8,071 bases of DNA. It comes from Burkholderiales bacterium. Lineage in GTDB: Bacteria; Pseudomonadota; Gammaproteobacteria; Burkholderiales; Burkholderiaceae_C. The notes under the pieces were generated by a model. That model had not been told where the DNA came from and searched no databases. It saw nothing but the letters and a program-made list of their open reading frames with translations. Shown one piece after another: positions 7,419-8,071 of this stretch. The stretch covers positions 1-8,071 of the forward strand of contig SBFU01000079.1 in the NCBI GenBank assembly GCA_006227785.1, written 5' to 3'. The position numbers and the translations under genes are program-made. Numbering within the stretch: position 1 is the stretch's first letter; each line of letters starts with the position of its first letter.

Positions 7419-7447
7419 TTGTCACTGTAATGCGTTGATGCTATGGT
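7419..7447 (+). promoter_or_regulatory. Probable promoter of fimV
   Basis: TTGTCA (7419-7424, 5 of 6 to the -35 consensus) and TATGGT (7442-7447, 4 of 6 to the -10 consensus) are exactly 17 bases apart. Transcription would start near 7454, leaving a short leader before the GTG at 7478. A second candidate, TTGATG (7435-7440) and TATAAC (7460-7465), has a less good 19-base spacer and would start almost at the gene. The stretch 7313-7418 shows nothing else I can name. Confidence 0.5.
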
Positions 7448-7477
7448 CATTTCTCGGTCTATAACGTCGAGGTGCCC

Positions 7478-8071
7478 GTGCCCAGCCCCATCCGCTCCAA
7501 CTCTTCCCGGCAGCCTGTCCGGACCCCTGCGCCCCGCGGCCAGGGTCGTCTTGCCCGCCTGCATGCCGTTGCGGCGGCCGCCGTCCTGTGCAGCAGCCTC
7601 GCCATGGCCCCGGATGCGCACGCGCTGGCACTCGGCCGTATCGTGGTGCAGTCCGCCCTGGGTGAACCGCTGCGGGCCCAGATCGACGTACCGCAAATCG
7701 ATGCCGCGGAGGCCGAAAGCCTGCGTGTGACCCTGGGCTCACAGGATGCCTACCGGGCGGCGGGCATGGAAATCAACCCGGCCCTGTTCAACCTGCAGGT
7801 GTCTCTGCAGCGTCGCCCCGATGGCACGGCTTTCCTGCAGCTGAGCAGCCCGCGCCCCATCAACGAACCGTTCCTCGACCTGATCATTGAAGCCAACTGG
7901 GCGGCAGGCCGTGTGGTGCGCGACTACACGCTGCTGTTCGATCCACCTCGCAGAGCCGCACCGGCGCCCGCCCCTCTGCCACCCGCCGCCAGTGCACCGC
8001 CGGTCGCACCGGCGCCGGCTGTCACGCCCCCGTCTGCACCCGCCCAGGTCGTCCCGCCGTCGGCGCCAGCC
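7478..8071 (+). CDS. fimV: FimV/HubP-type protein, N-terminal part, cut by the window edge
   Basis: FimV proteins are inner-membrane, peptidoglycan-associated polar organisers that support type IV pilus function and twitching; the Vibrio relative is HubP. The first 198 residues are visible. Residues 1-49 look like a signal peptide: Arg-rich start, hydrophobic core LHAVAAAAVLCSSLAM (about 28-43), and likely cleavage after AHA49. Residues 50-157 match the conserved FimV N-terminal domain: LALGRIVVQSALGEPLRAQI, then LGSQDAYRAAGM, then FLDLIIEANWAAGRVVRDYTLLFDPP. From 158 on there is a Pro/Ala-rich linker; the expected LysM domain, transmembrane helix and acidic C-terminal half lie beyond 8071. 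The GTG at 7478 is chosen because GAGG lies 5 bases upstream; a GTG at 7472 is in the same frame, and an in-frame TGA lies further upstream. Typical neighbours beyond the window would be truA and trp genes. Confidence 0.9.
   Translation, partial: MPSPIRSNSSRQPVRTPAPRGQGRLARLHAVAAAAVLCSSLAMAPDAHALALGRIVVQSALGEPLRAQIDVPQIDAAEAESLRVTLGSQDAYRAAGMEINPALFNLQVSLQRRPDGTAFLQLSSPRPINEPFLDLIIEANWAAGRVVRDYTLLFDPPRRAAPAPAPLPPAASAPPVAPAPAVTPPSAPAQVVPPSAPA

Noticed and set aside
7443..7730. + strand ORF of 95 codons overlapping the start of fimV in another frame
   Set aside because: Its codons follow the fimV sequence one frame off; the fimV frame has a signal peptide and the conserved N-terminal domain.

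Overview
This window looks like chromosomal DNA from a high-GC betaproteobacterium, most likely order Burkholderiales. The evidence is gene content and order: the end of leuB, then asd, then the start of a fimV-type gene, all on the + strand. From memory, this leuB-asd-fimV order (usually followed by truA and trp genes) is typical of Burkholderiales. The proteins are GC-rich in codon use and of ordinary proteobacterial type. No phage, transposase, CRISPR or RNA gene was seen.

Layout: (1) 1-1068, leuB lacking only its first codon or codons. (2) 1132-5666, four genes on the minus strand, in transcription order: an LtaS/sulfatase-fold membrane protein (5666-4026), a YbjQ-family protein (3926-3606), an SLC13-type permease with two RCK_C domains (3566-1647), and a small isoprenylcysteine-methyltransferase-like membrane protein (1593-1132). 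The last three are only 39 and 53 bases apart and are probably co-transcribed. This block lies between two amino-acid biosynthesis genes that belong to the conserved + strand order. (3) 5667-6105, a divergent intergenic region carrying a promoter, a short leader ORF and a chain of alternative RNA pairings in front of asd. (4) 6106-7263, complete asd, followed by a perfect 13-bp hairpin. (5) 7478-8071, the N-terminal part of fimV with its own likely promoter; it runs off the window.

The most interesting element is at 5873-6105. A near-consensus -10 box lies 8 bases before the ATG of an unannotated 33-residue ORF whose residues 24-32 read TSIKTTTIK, that is Thr, Ile and Lys, all products of the pathway branch fed by Asd. 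Downstream are successive RNA segments that can pair with alternating partners, and then a palindrome that holds the asd ribosome binding site. I read this as a transcription-attenuation (ribosome-mediated) leader controlling asd, probably translated from a leaderless mRNA. The leader ORF and the inverted repeats are seen directly in the sequence. The regulatory logic is inference and was not folded computationally.

How the genes fit together: leuB serves leucine synthesis; asd makes the common intermediate for Lys/DAP, Met, Thr and Ile; fimV encodes a cell-pole/inner-membrane peptidoglycan-associated protein. The minus-strand block has a cell-envelope and transport flavour (envelope polymer phosphotransferase-like enzyme, anion permease, membrane methyltransferase) but no shared pathway can be proved from sequence.
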